From positions 851,720-915,719 of the forward strand of contig CH003047.1 in NCBI GenBank assembly GCA_000149265.1: a stretch of 64,000 nucleotides of DNA. The letters run 5' to 3'. Within the stretch, counting starts at the first letter, position 1. Every line of letters begins with the position of its first letter. The stretch comes from Ciona savignyi. Lineage: Eukaryota; Chordata; Ascidiacea; Phlebobranchia; Cionidae. A model generated the notes under the pieces. It did not search any database and was not told the origin of the DNA. It was given only the letters and a program-made list of their open reading frames with translations. Positions 25,425-37,100 of this stretch are shown here, piece by piece. A program made the position numbers and the translations under genes.

Positions 25425-26440
25425 CCTCAACCTTCCGGAAAATGGTCGCGTTCTAATCGTATGCATTGTAGCAGAAGCTGTGAACGAAAGTGAATTCCTG
25501 AAGAACTATTGCATTTCTCCAAACAAAAAAACATATGCAGTGTTTGAAAGGCAACATTGTGGGTTAGACCGGGTGTTAATGCGAGAGTTTTTGTTGATTT
25601 CTATTATTATTTTCTGTTTTTTGTGACGCCTTATTTCCCTTTTTATCCTTTATTGTTCTTTTTATTTTATGACAAGTGCGCGTAACTGCAATAGGAAAAT
25701 TCTTTAGAGTAACAACACCGGGATTTAATATTAAATTCTTGGTTAACATCCTGGGGGGGAAAGGAATATGTGTCAGAAAAGACAACGGAAATTTTAAAGT
25801 GCGTTTTCACCAAGATTAAACCATTGCGATTTGTTTTACATTACTCCCCTAGTTTGCTCCGATATGAATAATTAAGAAAATGGCAATGTATTATATACCA
25901 AGTTCTACCAAAATACCTCACACATCTTAAAACTGTACTAGATCATAATCGGCTGTGAGGAAATAGGTGACTTCAATTTTATTTTTACTGTAAAATAATT
26001 ACACCATTGTGTTGTTCCTTAAAAACCTTATATTAATAGTTTAAACGTTTAACTGCTGTGTAAAATAAGAACTAAAAATCATCATGTAAAGACAATAATT
26101 AAGCCACTTTAAGCCTAACAATAAAAAGACATACCGAAGACTAATGTTTACAATTAATAAAAAATTCACGAAATGTTCAAAAATTTACAAAACCATTTAG
26201 AGACGCACTGTTATTAACATCAATTTAAAATTATATCATTTATGAATTAATTTCGAATATATGGTTGTGCTAAGTAAATGTGATATAAATTTTGTCTCTT
26301 TTTTTGGGTAGTCTTCTATTTATTTACAGTAGAATAATCCGGCCCAAATTGCCATGTTTATTAGTTGATGTAAAAGGTCTCCCCGATGATTTTTGCTGTA
26401 TCCAATACTTGACGTTTAAGGCATTGCGGATCTATAAATT
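25425..26440. other. 3' flank of the 2TM gene, AT-rich
   Basis: No gene can be supported. The open frame 25333-25626 is out of frame with the terminal exon and overlaps it, so it is read as 3' untranslated sequence. Several AATAAA-like hexamers occur after the stop, but the polyadenylation site cannot be fixed. Confidence 0.4.
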
Positions 26441-26965
26441 TCCTGTCAAAAACCATCCTGACACATGCCGAAAGCTTGCTTGATAGTTCCTGGATAAATC
26501 TCTGTAAAATAACGAACGTTTCTACATATTGTAAAATTTAAGCAAAATGGAAAGTTTCTATAAAAGTTAATTAAAGCCAAAACATAATGTCCGGTACAGG
26601 GTCGATTTTTAGATAATACTTCAAGTCTGAAACACCCTTTCGGCAACTTCGAGAAGAAAGAAGTGGACATACCGCAATTATAACTTGCACACAAACCTTT
26701 AACACATGTACGGCTATCAGCACTTTTTTACCAAGGAGGGGCGATTTTTTTTTAAAACGTGGTAAAAAATCCGCATAAAAAACACGAGCTACAGCCAGCA
26801 TAGGATAGGATGGAATATATTTGTAAAATTAGTTTCAAAAGTTTTTTTAATGTCAAAAATCACAGCAAAAACAGCACACATATACAACTTATATCGAAAT
26901 GAAGGGCGTAAAGAACACAAGTAAATTCTTACGTCAACTTTATGCACGGAACAAAAACTACTGAC

Positions 26966-28296
26966 CTCTCGAAGTATTTCGCTGCCTCCAGGACCGATTA
27001 GGGGTAGTTGAAACGGGGGAATTGCGGTGTCCATTGGAAGCGTGGTTGTCGTGCTATCGTCGTTTGGAAGAATGGGTACGTCTATATCTATATCGTCGTT
27101 TGGCTGGATCATCAGGTCAACGATACCACCGAAATCGATCAGCTTTGAAAATGAGAAGTTATTTACAAATACAACCAGCAATTTAGTTAATTGCTCCGAT
27201 ATGAATAATTAGCTAATTGATAAAGACAGGATAACAGGTAAATTTGTTATATGACTGATATTGTAAAGAAGGTCCGGATATAAAATTTAAAGTTTAAAAT
27301 TTTATACACGTAGGTCATTGTTTAATAATTATGTATTGATATATTTGGTCGTACACCAATGAAATCAGTATCCTAAACCTATTACCATTTAAAATAGGTA
27401 AATGTTCTTTGATAGCCCCAATATGAGAATAAAAAATGTTTTGATAGAGCTATTTAAGAGATGTTTCATTTTTGTTCGTTTTTATTGTTTTTTTTTTAAA
27501 ACCAACGCGTGGATGAATCACCCGCAAGTTTGAAATTCATATTGAAAGCATCAGACAGTATAAATATAGGATATCGGGCAGAGAAGCTATTCTTGTTTAA
27601 ACGTCAGTAGTGACTTGTTTAACAACGGGCAATTGCTCTATTCTAATCCATTGTACAGAGGTAACGTCCTCTGTGTTCCTAATATGAACCAACTCCATTT
27701 GTTGTTCAGTTTTGAAAGGTTCAACTTTTATATTACATTCACGGGCATACTTCTTAGCCACGCGATCGCTGGTAACAAACAACAACACACGCAATAAATG
27801 AACTAAAAAATTCACCTGAGTTCCGCAGCGCATTTTTTTCAGTTGCTTGTTGTACTTGGCGAAGTGGTACCAGGAGAACCCGGTAAAGACCACCAAGCCC
27901 AGAAGAATAAGAACCCCAGCCACAAGCACAACCGAACCACAGCAACCAGATTTTCTTCGAGTGGTTGTTTTTGGCTCGAAGTAAGGAGGTGCCTAAAATT
28001 GGCATGCTTGTAACGGAACAACAAAACAATATACATAGCGATAAAAAAATGTACACATAAAAAGAATCGAAATAGCTACTCGTTTTGCTGTCCAAAGGAC
28101 AAAAGACGTAAGCTTATGCAAAATATATAAATAGGTAAAGTAAAAGAGGACTCAGCAAATTAAAACTCACCGATGGAGATTTCGCTTCTTCATATATGGC
28201 AACAGGAAACATTTCTGCATCACTTCCCTTCTCGAAATTTTGAGAAATTCCTTCTTTGTCCGGGGCTTTACTCTCGTTGCTTACGTGGAAAACCAT
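26966..28296 (-). CDS. Type II membrane protein of unknown role (3' end unresolved)
   Basis: No family recognised. Exon 1 is 28171-28296 (42 codons, starts MVFHVSNESK, acidic, cytoplasmic). Exon 2 is 27816-27992 and holds a basic flank (TTTRRKSGCCG), one helix (VVLVAGVLILLGLVVF) and a Tyr-rich stalk. The layout is that of a type II protein. Exon 3 candidate, 26966-27142, joins exon 2 in phase and codes an Asp/Pro/Thr-rich linker (IDIDVPILPNDD). Alternatively, reading on past the exon 2 donor stays open to a stop at 27597, giving a different C-terminus of 76 residues (SDRVAKKYARECNIK and so on). The exon after 26966 was not found; a Cys-rich open frame at 26446-26694 is a possible but unproven continuation. 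The gene lies directly downstream of a similar type II gene. Confidence 0.5.
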
Positions 28297-28865
28297 CTTT
28301 CCTCCAGAAGTTTCGATATTTTTATACTAAAAATTTAGTCCTAAACCTGTACAATTCAAAAAATAATTACATTAATGGAAAATTGCATACTGTAGTAAGA
28401 TATTCAAGAAATTCAATAAACAATATATATTTATCATGAAACATTAATTAGTACTAAAAGAATTTATATTATTTTTTAAATTGAAACTGTTACGGAAGCT
28501 AAACAGACAAAGAAAGATACTACAGGAAATAAACGGTGTGTTCTATATCCAGCGAAGCGCCAACCTTTGCATATACAAAAAAGTGAAGAGTGCAGGATGT
28601 CACCGGTAAAGTGCAAAAGTAGACGGAAGAAATTTATTGGACTATATATACAGATAGTTTTAAATGACAGATTTAATTAATACTTTAATAAGATTGATCT
28701 GCTGTAGATGTAAAGCATGCTAGGCTAAATAGAGAAAAGCAAACCCTACGTTTATCAGATGTTGCATGACACATGGAGGAAATTTACAAGTTGTTACACG
28801 ATGTCCACAAGAACTTAAACTACGATCGTCCGTTAACAGGTATATGCATTTTTAGCCGTTTATAT

Positions 28866-31087
28866 TTAAAAATATGGTTTTTCGTCATCATCATCACGAT
28901 CGCTGTCATGATCTTTATCACGATCATCGTCATGATCTTTATCACGATCATCGTCATGATCTTTATCACGATCATCGTCATGGTCTTCATCGCGATCACC
29001 GTCATGGTCTTCATCGCGATTACCGTCGTGGTCTTCATCACGATCACCACTCCGAAATTCGACGATATCCTCCATCATCTCCAGTAAGATCGGTTTCAGA
29101 CACTCAGCATCCATGTCTTCTTCATCCACAATACAAACTTCCAATTTTTCTGCATATTTGCGCCACATTCGTCTGCTGGAACCGAGATATTGCTAGAAAA
29201 ATAAAGAAAGTTCAATCATAGCACGGAAGATCGAAATAATAAACAGGATAATGAATATCACACTGCGTGTGTCTACAGGTGGAAGAATTCTGAAAATACA
29301 ACAGGGATCCAATGTAAATCACAGATAAAGCTAATTATTTATTTTTAGGATATATTCGCCCGGGGGTTACAACACGGATAATCATTAAATTACCTCGTTC
29401 CACAGTCGGTTTACCAGAGGTATTGATTGCTATTAGTTAAAAACTATGGAGAAGATGCAATTTTTGTTCAGTTTTGATTATTTTACGAACCCATTAAACC
29501 GATATTTTTGAGGCAGTAAGTACGGTGCGTAAAAAACCATACCATGACATGTTGAAATCCTGGGCGACGGTTTCCGTGTCTGCCATAACCATTCAATTCA
29601 AACCCATTTCTCATCTAGCAAATAAAAGAGTTGAAATAAATATATTTTATAACATTTTGATAAGAGAAATGGGCTAATTTATGAAAACAAGTGGATGTAC
29701 TTTGACGGTCGTTGTGCAGTAAATGTGACGGAGAAACAAATAGAATATATAATTTGCACCCTGTAAGTGAGAAATATTATTTTGCTCAGTGACAAGAGCA
29801 ATGATTTTAAATGCTAACTGTGAAAGCATTTAAGAACAAATGATGACACTTAATGAAGCAATCAAAAATCCATTTTATTAACGCTATATAATAAGAGTAT
29901 CACTGTCTTAATTTTATACACAACCGCTTTTCTTGAAGATCAAGTAAAAAAAAACGATAATGGAATCGACAAAAGATCGTGTTTTATATAGAAATCGATG
30001 TATGAATCAGTTATGTAAACCATTCAGCCATTCGAACGAGTCACATAAATATTGGCTCAGTGAATGCTATTATATCTCTCCCCCTGCTTGCGACAATGAG
30101 GTGACGCCCAAATAATTGCTGAATCATTCTCAGCAGAGCAGGAGGGTACGCTCGGCAGGGCAAGTTAATTTGGCTTAGAATACCCCCTCATATCAAAAAT
30201 GCCTCGTACAGTTCGAAACCTCTTATACATTGCATTAGGAAAATTTGGTTTATGTATCCTAAACCGGTTTTCATCCATAGAAAATCGGCATGGTACAATT
30301 TGTACACATTAAGGTTGCAGCTTACCATTTGGCAATTCATAGTCTTCTGTTTCACAAGTCGTTTAAGTTGCATCGACCGAACGCCGAAATAGATGGAAGT
30401 ACCAATGAAACAACATATTGCAAGTATCAGAAACAAGTGACAAGCACATCTGCCTCCTCTTTTCTGCTTGGTAACAGGAACATAACCCTGAAATTAAAAA
30501 ATAACATACCCCTTAGCATGCTTGTATAATGTAAGAACCGAAACAAAGTTTTTCGTTATTATCCCAGTATCCGTATATTTTAGTCACACGGTACTATAGA
30601 AATAATGATTACCGATGAAAAATCATATTTATAAGCTTTAACTTTATGGCAGCATGAATCTATATTAAATTATATTTGTTAAAAAACGTGTATAAATAAA
30701 TAATAACCGTCTTTGGAGAAAAATTACCTACATCCAAGCAAAATCAATTCGTTTGACAACTTAGGTTTATGACCGTACATCTTCTACAAATCTACACACA
30801 CTACCTTATTCACCTTGACAACATTTCAAACCGCCATTTTAAGTTTAGTGGCATTAAAAAGGCGAAACACTGAATGGCAAATAACGTTCTAATGAAATTG
30901 CATTGAAACTGTTGCATTTTAATTGTGCATTGATGCTCTGTGACACAGAGCCAACACTTTATTTGATTACGGTATCAATAATACAGTTTATTCAATTCCA
31001 TACCGGAGCTGATCTTTGTTGAAAAAATGCCCCTGGCAATGGGACCTCTTTCTCTTTCTTTATATCGCCAGCCACCTCAATAACCAT
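28866..31087 (-). CDS. Type II membrane protein with Asp/His repeat tail (4 exons)
   Basis: No family recognised. Exons: 31004-31087, 30326-30487, 29543-29614, 28866-29192, all phase 0, giving 214 aa. Exon 1 codes a charged cytoplasmic start (MVIEVAGDIKKEKEVPLPG). Exon 2 has a basic flank (TKQKRGGRC), one helix (CHLFLILAICCFIGTSIYFG) and a basic stalk. Exon 3 is short and Gly/Arg/Asn-rich. Exon 4 codes a Cys-containing segment (EKLEVCIVDEEDMDAEC) and then about seven repeats of an 8-residue unit such as DRDKDHDD, stopping after DEKPYF. Exon layout (cytoplasmic exon, then helix exon, both phase 0) matches the downstream gene at 26966-28296, suggesting tandem duplication. The acidic tail would be extracellular; binding of Ca2+ or other metals is possible but is only inference. 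Confidence 0.55.
28884..29050. repeat. 24-bp coding minisatellite
   Basis: About seven near-identical 24-bp units, TCATGATCTTTATCACGATC plus ATCG, lie head to tail. The unit length is a multiple of three, and on the minus strand the array codes the D-R-D-x-D-H-D-x tail of the type II membrane protein. Units near 29000-29050 differ by a few bases (for example 'tcttcatcgcgat'), so the array is not fully homogenised. Confidence 0.9.
29360..29525 (+). mobile_element. SINE-like repeat fragment
   Basis: A decayed copy of the dispersed family: 'acggataatcattaaattacctcg', 'cagtcggtttaccagagg' and 'acccattaaaccgat' occur in family order (each is a separate block). The tail block is missing. It lies in the intron between exons 29192 and 29543 of the type II gene. 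Confidence 0.4.
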
Positions 31088-32429
31088 TGTATCTATTTAT
31101 AATTCGCTTTTCTAAGAGAAATATCTGAAAAATTGAATCAATAAAATAAATACAATTTCCAAGAATAAGATATACAAAAAAACAAAAAATTAAACACACA
31201 GAGACGTTTTAAATTAAACAAACTAAGACGTTTTTAAACCAAAAAACTAAACAAACTGAAACGAATTTAACTCGATTTAAATTTCAGTTACTTCTAAATA
31301 TGTTTATTGTGACTGTTTAAAGGGCACACCTGCTTTTGACGTCTAAAACGGCCTTTATCTTTTACCTAACATAACCAATATTGACTTTGCTTTCACATAC
31401 AGGATTTTACATCTCCGAAGGCAAAACAGCGTTTTAACAATTGAATATAAAAGGAAATACTTTCATAAAACAAACAGACCAAACAAAACCCTTAATGGCC
31501 ATTTAAACTTTGAAATTTAGCAATTCTTGATTTGTAAATATCGTCGATACGAAAATAAAATTATTTGAAAGACTGATAATATTTTAAACATTTTTTCCAA
31601 TTTTGTGGTAGAAGCAAAAGTCCCGCTGCGAAATAGTTGTTCCTCTCCAAACAAATGCTTTGTGGTAGAATTGGTCTAACAGAATAATCTTACTAATTAT
31701 GACTCACCAGGTATAGATTCTATTAAATCAATGTAATGGTCGCTTAGTAAATGTAACATCAAATCGTGTAGCCAAGCAACACGACGTACGTCATAAGACT
31801 GGAGTTAGAATTTAGCGAGGCGTTCATTATTCAATAAATCTTCACTAAAGCGTATAAAATATATAGTCATTATTGCTTGAATGCATTTTTCGCGTATTTT
31901 CAAAGACTACCCACGTATCAGTAAAACACAGCTTTTACTATATTTATTATAACGATACTATTTTTAGGGCAACAACACTTGATACGTCTGTTTACAACAT
32001 ATTCGGACCTGAAACAACCGCAAACATAAAACCGAGCAATGCAAACGCCATTTTTTATTACACTACGGTGTTAAATGCAGCAGCAACTGCATCCCACACA
32101 GCTCAGCTGAATTTAGACGGAGGGATGACAAGCTAAATGCGTCATATACCCATTTCATGCGTAACAGGTGACTATATCGTTCCGCATAAGAATACGACTT
32201 TCTATTTATAGCACCAACTGTGATATAGTGGTAAAAACTTGTATACAAAATGCAAAAGCAATATAATTGTAAAATTGTAAAGAAACTACAACTATACTTA
32301 TACAAATTGGCTCACTTAATAAAATCTAATACTGGCGATATTATTTATGTTTATCCTGTACGTTTTAATCATTGTTAGACTTTAATTTTATTGTTTGCTA
32401 TTCAGGCACATCAATTGAAACCTTTATTG
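31088..32429. other. Intergenic; one weak exon candidate
   Basis: Mostly AT-rich sequence without a supportable gene. At 31969-32136 on the plus strand an open stretch follows a possible acceptor (ctatttttag) and ends at a stop (protein end LNLDGGMTS). No partner exon was found, so it is not called as a gene. Short repeats of 'aaacaaact..gacg' occur around 31195-31265. Confidence 0.35.
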
Positions 32430-32737
32430 CAGCGTTTCTCAAACTATGGGTCGCGACCCACCGGTGGGTCGCGAAAGGAATCTTGGTGGGTCGTGAAAAG
32501 TTATAGAAAGCTCTGATTAACTATACTGGCTATTTCCTATACAAAAATCAAGGGGAAATTATCATAATTGTGACATCACACAATCTTGAATCTTGGCGTG
32601 ATCTTCACCTGACCTCAGGTCATTGAACCTTTCGTCTCTCACACATGTTACAATAACTATATATAAAGTTAAGTGGGTCGCCATAAATTGTGGTAATTAA
32701 TAGTGGGTCCCAACTCTAAAAAGTTTGAGAACCACTG
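32430..32737. mobile_element. hAT-like MITE (second family) with 8-bp TSD
   Basis: A 308-bp element starts CAGCGTTTCTCAAACT and ends AGTTTGAGAACCACTG, a terminal inverted repeat close to that of vertebrate Charlie/MER5-type hAT elements (established knowledge: CAGNGNTTCTCAAA-like ends). An exact 8-bp duplication CTTTATTG flanks it at 32422-32429 and 32738-32745. Near the left end is the self-complementary 'gggtcgcgaccc' followed by repeats of 'gtgggtcg'. It has no coding capacity. Confidence 0.9.
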
Positions 32738-32749
32738 CTTTATTGTATT

Positions 32750-32995
32750 ATGGAAGCGAACAGTGCTGTGAGTCGGCAATCCTGTATTTTTCTCCTTTCT
32801 GTAGCCTTTTATTTGTGTCTTATTCCTGGTTCCTGTTGGTGCGCTTTTGTACAAGTTTACCCTCTGACTCGTCTGCAATGCGATATAAATGAGTTGCCAA
32901 CCGTGAACCGTTGCCACAGCACTTGGTTGGGGTTACCAAGACAAAAGTTCCAAAAAGTTATATATAACTTTTTTTGGAAATTCGACTGTACATGA
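32750..32995 (+). CDS. Orphan ORF with signal-peptide-like start
   Basis: An 81-codon open frame begins 5 bp after the target-site duplication of the hAT-like element. Residues about 10-31 are hydrophobic (CIFLLSVAFYLCLIPGSCWC), like a signal peptide, and several Cys follow. No homology is recognised and no splice partners were seen. The base composition does not set it apart. It may be chance; it is listed because a short secreted Cys-containing product cannot be excluded. Confidence 0.15.
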   Translation: MEANSAVSRQSCIFLLSVAFYLCLIPGSCWCAFVQVYPLTRLQCDINELPTVNRCHSTWLGLPRQKFQKVIYNFFWKFDCT

Positions 32996-34182
32996 AACTG
33001 AACTGCATCTGCAGAGTACAAAGTAAAAAAGTTCTGACACTGGGCAGACGAAATCTTAAAATGCAGCGCGAACCCGAAAATCAGAATTTCTTTGGCCGCA
33101 AACAAGTAATTTGCACCATCATGGTCTAAATTGTGTAAGAACGCAATGTCTGTGTTTCATGCGCAACAATACCGACGAAATATCATATTCGCTGATCACA
33201 TTACCTCAGCTGTAAAACATACCCCCAGCTTTGTGTTCAATGCCAACAATAGAAATTGTATAAGTGGGGAAAGTAGACATGCGTTATTGGATATGCCACC
33301 GCTGCGGTATTCGATGCGATTGTTACATTACAGTCGTTATACCAGACACGCAAACCTGGATATGACGTCACAAATTTGACGTATTGCGGTTGCTTGCAGG
33401 CACCGTATATTATTTCAACTTAGAACTTTTAAATGTGTCATACACAAGTTGCAGTTTGTGCAATCATTTACCACATCTTGTATGGAACAGCACTGTTATA
33501 AGGTGGTTCAAACGTCATATTACTTTGTACTAACATACAGTTTAGCGGATATATTTCAGCATTGTTTTTTCATAGTTTTGATGAAAGACCGACCTGTATA
33601 AATCATTAAGCTTCAATAAACATCCGTGAAGTGTAACAAATGTGGCTAAACTATTGTATTTTAACGTTGAAACAATTTTAACTGATTTCCCTTCACAAGT
33701 GTTCTGGGTCTAATTAACCGGTGGTAGGCCTATATCATTTCAAATAATAATAAAACATTATTGTCAACAGGATTTATTTTGCATTTTAGGCATATATAAT
33801 GAGGTTACTTTGTTAGGTGTAATCTGTAATTGGAATAAAACTTCCCATTATTTTATTTAAGGTAGGCCTACAATCGCTGAAATCAACAATTTTACAAAAT
33901 TCGATTTGTTTAAGAAATCTAATGTTTCTTCGGTACATTTAAAAACAATTAAACTAATCATGGAGATAAAAAGCACATTGAGGTATAATTTTCAATGGAA
34001 TTAACCTAAACATCAATAATAAGTGGTCAAGGAGTGTTGATCATCGAATTATTCTTCGAATTTGTGCTGCTTAATCAAATAGCTCTGCATTTTCTTAACG
34101 AACAAATAAATTTCAAGGCACCAGATAAAAGAAATAAATTAACATAAATAAAATTAACAAAAGCATAAAATAGCTTGCTCGG
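32996..34182. other. Intergenic, nothing supported
   Basis: The region lies downstream of CROT on its strand. Several overlapping short frames (for example 33131-33379 plus) have no domain or splice support. The 3' end of CROT is expected here; AATAAA-like motifs on the minus strand (seen as 'tttatt' on plus near 34108 and 33845) are candidates only. Confidence 0.4.
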
Positions 34183-37100
34183 TTACAACTGTGATTTAGA
34201 CTCAAACATTTCGAGGACGTCCCAAAGCGCTTTTTCGAATTCAGCGGCGAATTGTTGACAGTTGGTAGTATCAGAATGCTTCCACGCAGATACTACATAC
34301 TGTAGTGTGTGGTCGTTGATTCGGTAGAAAAATCCATACCCGTCGTCCACCATCGGCGCTACAACGCCGCTGCACTGTGGTGATAAATTACGCCAGTGAT
34401 AATGGATTCAAAGATATGTTCAGTTAAAAATAAAATATATCATCAGTGTGTTTTTTTTCGTTAATTACGATAGAATACTTGTGTTAAACACGCGGGTTTA
34501 AATGCCAGGTTACTGCATGCCCTCGGTCGGGTTATCGACGCGATTGCTGTATTTTTTTGTGATGAAAAAATCTCATATTATTTTGAGCTTTTTATTAGTT
34601 CACTTGGTTCAGGCAACTTTGACCAAGTGCCTCGACAGAAGATGCAGCTAAGCAGCTGGTGTTCAACTTCTACATGCTCCATCACAGGAGCTAAGTAGAT
34701 GGATAATTTGCGTCTGTTATCAATGGACAATCAAACCATAACAAGGGGCGAAACTATCTACATTCAATGAATATTCTCATGTTGCGTTAATGAAGTGATA
34801 TTTAAGGAAGCGATTTCTGGGGTGCAATGGAGCGGAGGAGGCTACTGCCACAGTAATAGTCTAAATATATATTTAGATAGTGTGACCGTTTCTTTTAAAA
34901 GCCAATACCAGAGTGTTGCACAGTAAAGTTATATAATTCAATTGTAACTCATTTACAGCTCACAGGGTGCACCCCCAATCAAAACAATAAAAACGATAAG
35001 AATTTCTTCTCACTCACGTTAAAATATCCGACGAAACTGGTGGAAAGAACGAAGTTACCACCTCCACCAGTCTTCGCGTACATCGGGTCCGTGTACAAAT
35101 ATGGCAGTGGTATACCGCACTCCTGCGAAAGTATTGTTAGCAAACAATCTACACAGGATTATATTGTTATTGAACGCACATGATTATCAACCAAACTATT
35201 ACAGACAATATCAAAAACTGTTTTGTTATTACTGGTGCATTAGAATATCAAGCATTGAATATATAATGTAAATCTAATGTGTGTGGCCGCTTCCTCTTAA
35301 ACAATATCCGATTCTTACCTTGGCGATAATAGAAAGGCCGAACAAGTGCCGATCGCAACCTTTACCGTCGCTACAGGAACGCATATTTTGCACTCCTTTA
35401 TCGTGAGCCGTTTGAAGCAAGCGGATCACCTCTGGATCGTTATTGTTGCCGCTGTGAATCGCAGCTTTGCAAAATGCCACAAGCTCAGGGGTGCAGGTCC
35501 TACATGTCTCAGTGCGGCCGTGGTAGAATCTGGAAAATTAATAAATTATCTTGCATCAAATCATGTGCGTTTTTTTTCAGAAAGTATAATTAATTAATTT
35601 ATAAATAAAAGTTTTGATTAAACTTAAACCCAAAACCTCTCATGAAATAGGATAGAATATTAATGTCAGAAGTGGGACAGTAAGTAGCTTTTAACAAGGA
35701 AAATTATTATTATGTCGATAACTTTTTTGGCATAGAAGCCAGTGTCTCATCCTAGTCCGACAAAACGAATACTATTTCTCCAATTAAGTTTAAATGTTTT
35801 GTACTTCATTTGGGCATCTCCTATATTGTCAAGGCGGGCTTATTGGTGGCATTGTTAACCGACAGTGCGTAAAAAGAGTATTGTGTTAAACAAAAACTAA
35901 AAGCAACATTCCTAATGTGCGTAACGCAGAACAATAGCATGGATTACTTAAGTAATAAAGACTAATTGTGTTGAATTTAAAATTTTACTCAAGATATGAA
36001 TGCAAGTAAACAGAATCAAATAACATTTTTTTCTATATTATTTTAACAAAAGTGGAAACATATTCCAAGCAAAATAAAACAAGTTTACTAAAAAAGCAGT
36101 CGGGCATTTTCAACTAAGTATATGGAATACCAAATGTATCAGTCAGGTTCAAGTAGCTATTTTATGTAATTTATGTTATTTTTTTTAATATGTTTCATCG
36201 CACTTCAATGACTGTGCGGCAAGTGCCTTCTGGTCGACGTGTGACCAGAAGTAGCAATTTACTAATTTAAAACAAGCAAGCTCAATGTTTACTTAGACAA
36301 TACTTACTTCCTTGTAGTTGCCGTTTCGTACGTGGCTGCAGGTTTTCCATACATTCTCATATAAGCAAGCTGGATGCAGATTTGAGCGAACATATCTGGT
36401 ACTACCTGGAACATTAAGATAAGAAATTTAGGAAACTCATCAGCAAGAGACTAGAGTGTGAAAGCCAAGAGGATAAAATAAGATATCAATGGGGTACAAA
36501 AACCAAAGGCTTTAAGATTTTAAAACGGTTGGTTAGGAGCCTTCCATCAAGGATATAGTTAAACAGCCAGTGACTACATTTTTATCTGATGATTCAGTGT
36601 GGTACCAATCAGTGTTTAAACTGAATCCTAACCATAAGGTTGGGGACAGTTAACAGACTACTCTAAGATGTCAAATTGTCGGGGTGAACTAATAGTGTCT
36701 AGTTTTCAATTTACAAACAAATTACTTTGGCCAAATGGATATCATAACAATATCGTAAAAAAAAGAAAAAGAATTAAGTCACTCAACAAAAGGTGTAAAA
36801 TTACGAGTAAATCTTCGATAAGACCTTCAGCTTTTTCATCGACAGTTTTCCAAATTTATTGAAAGTTTGAAGCAGCAATTGTATGTCATCATCAAATGCT
36901 CTTGCAGTCTTCTTTCCTTCTTCGATCGCGTCATAAATCTGCTCATCCAAGTGAAACACCAGCTCCTTCGTTGCAGGAGTTCGATCTAATTTTAATAAGA
37001 ATGGTAATAAAATAGGGTTGAGTACTATAAACTGGGTCATTGTGCATTAGTTTTTAACAATTTTATATTGTGCATTAGTTTTACATCAACATAATAAAGA

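Noticed and set aside
25333-25626. 97-codon plus frame after the 2TM gene
   Set aside because: Out of frame with, and overlapping, the terminal exon; better explained as 3' untranslated sequence.
28820-29087. Overlapping plus and minus frames across the 24-bp repeat
   Set aside because: A 24-bp repeat keeps several frames open at once; only the minus frame joins upstream exons in phase, so the others are shadows.
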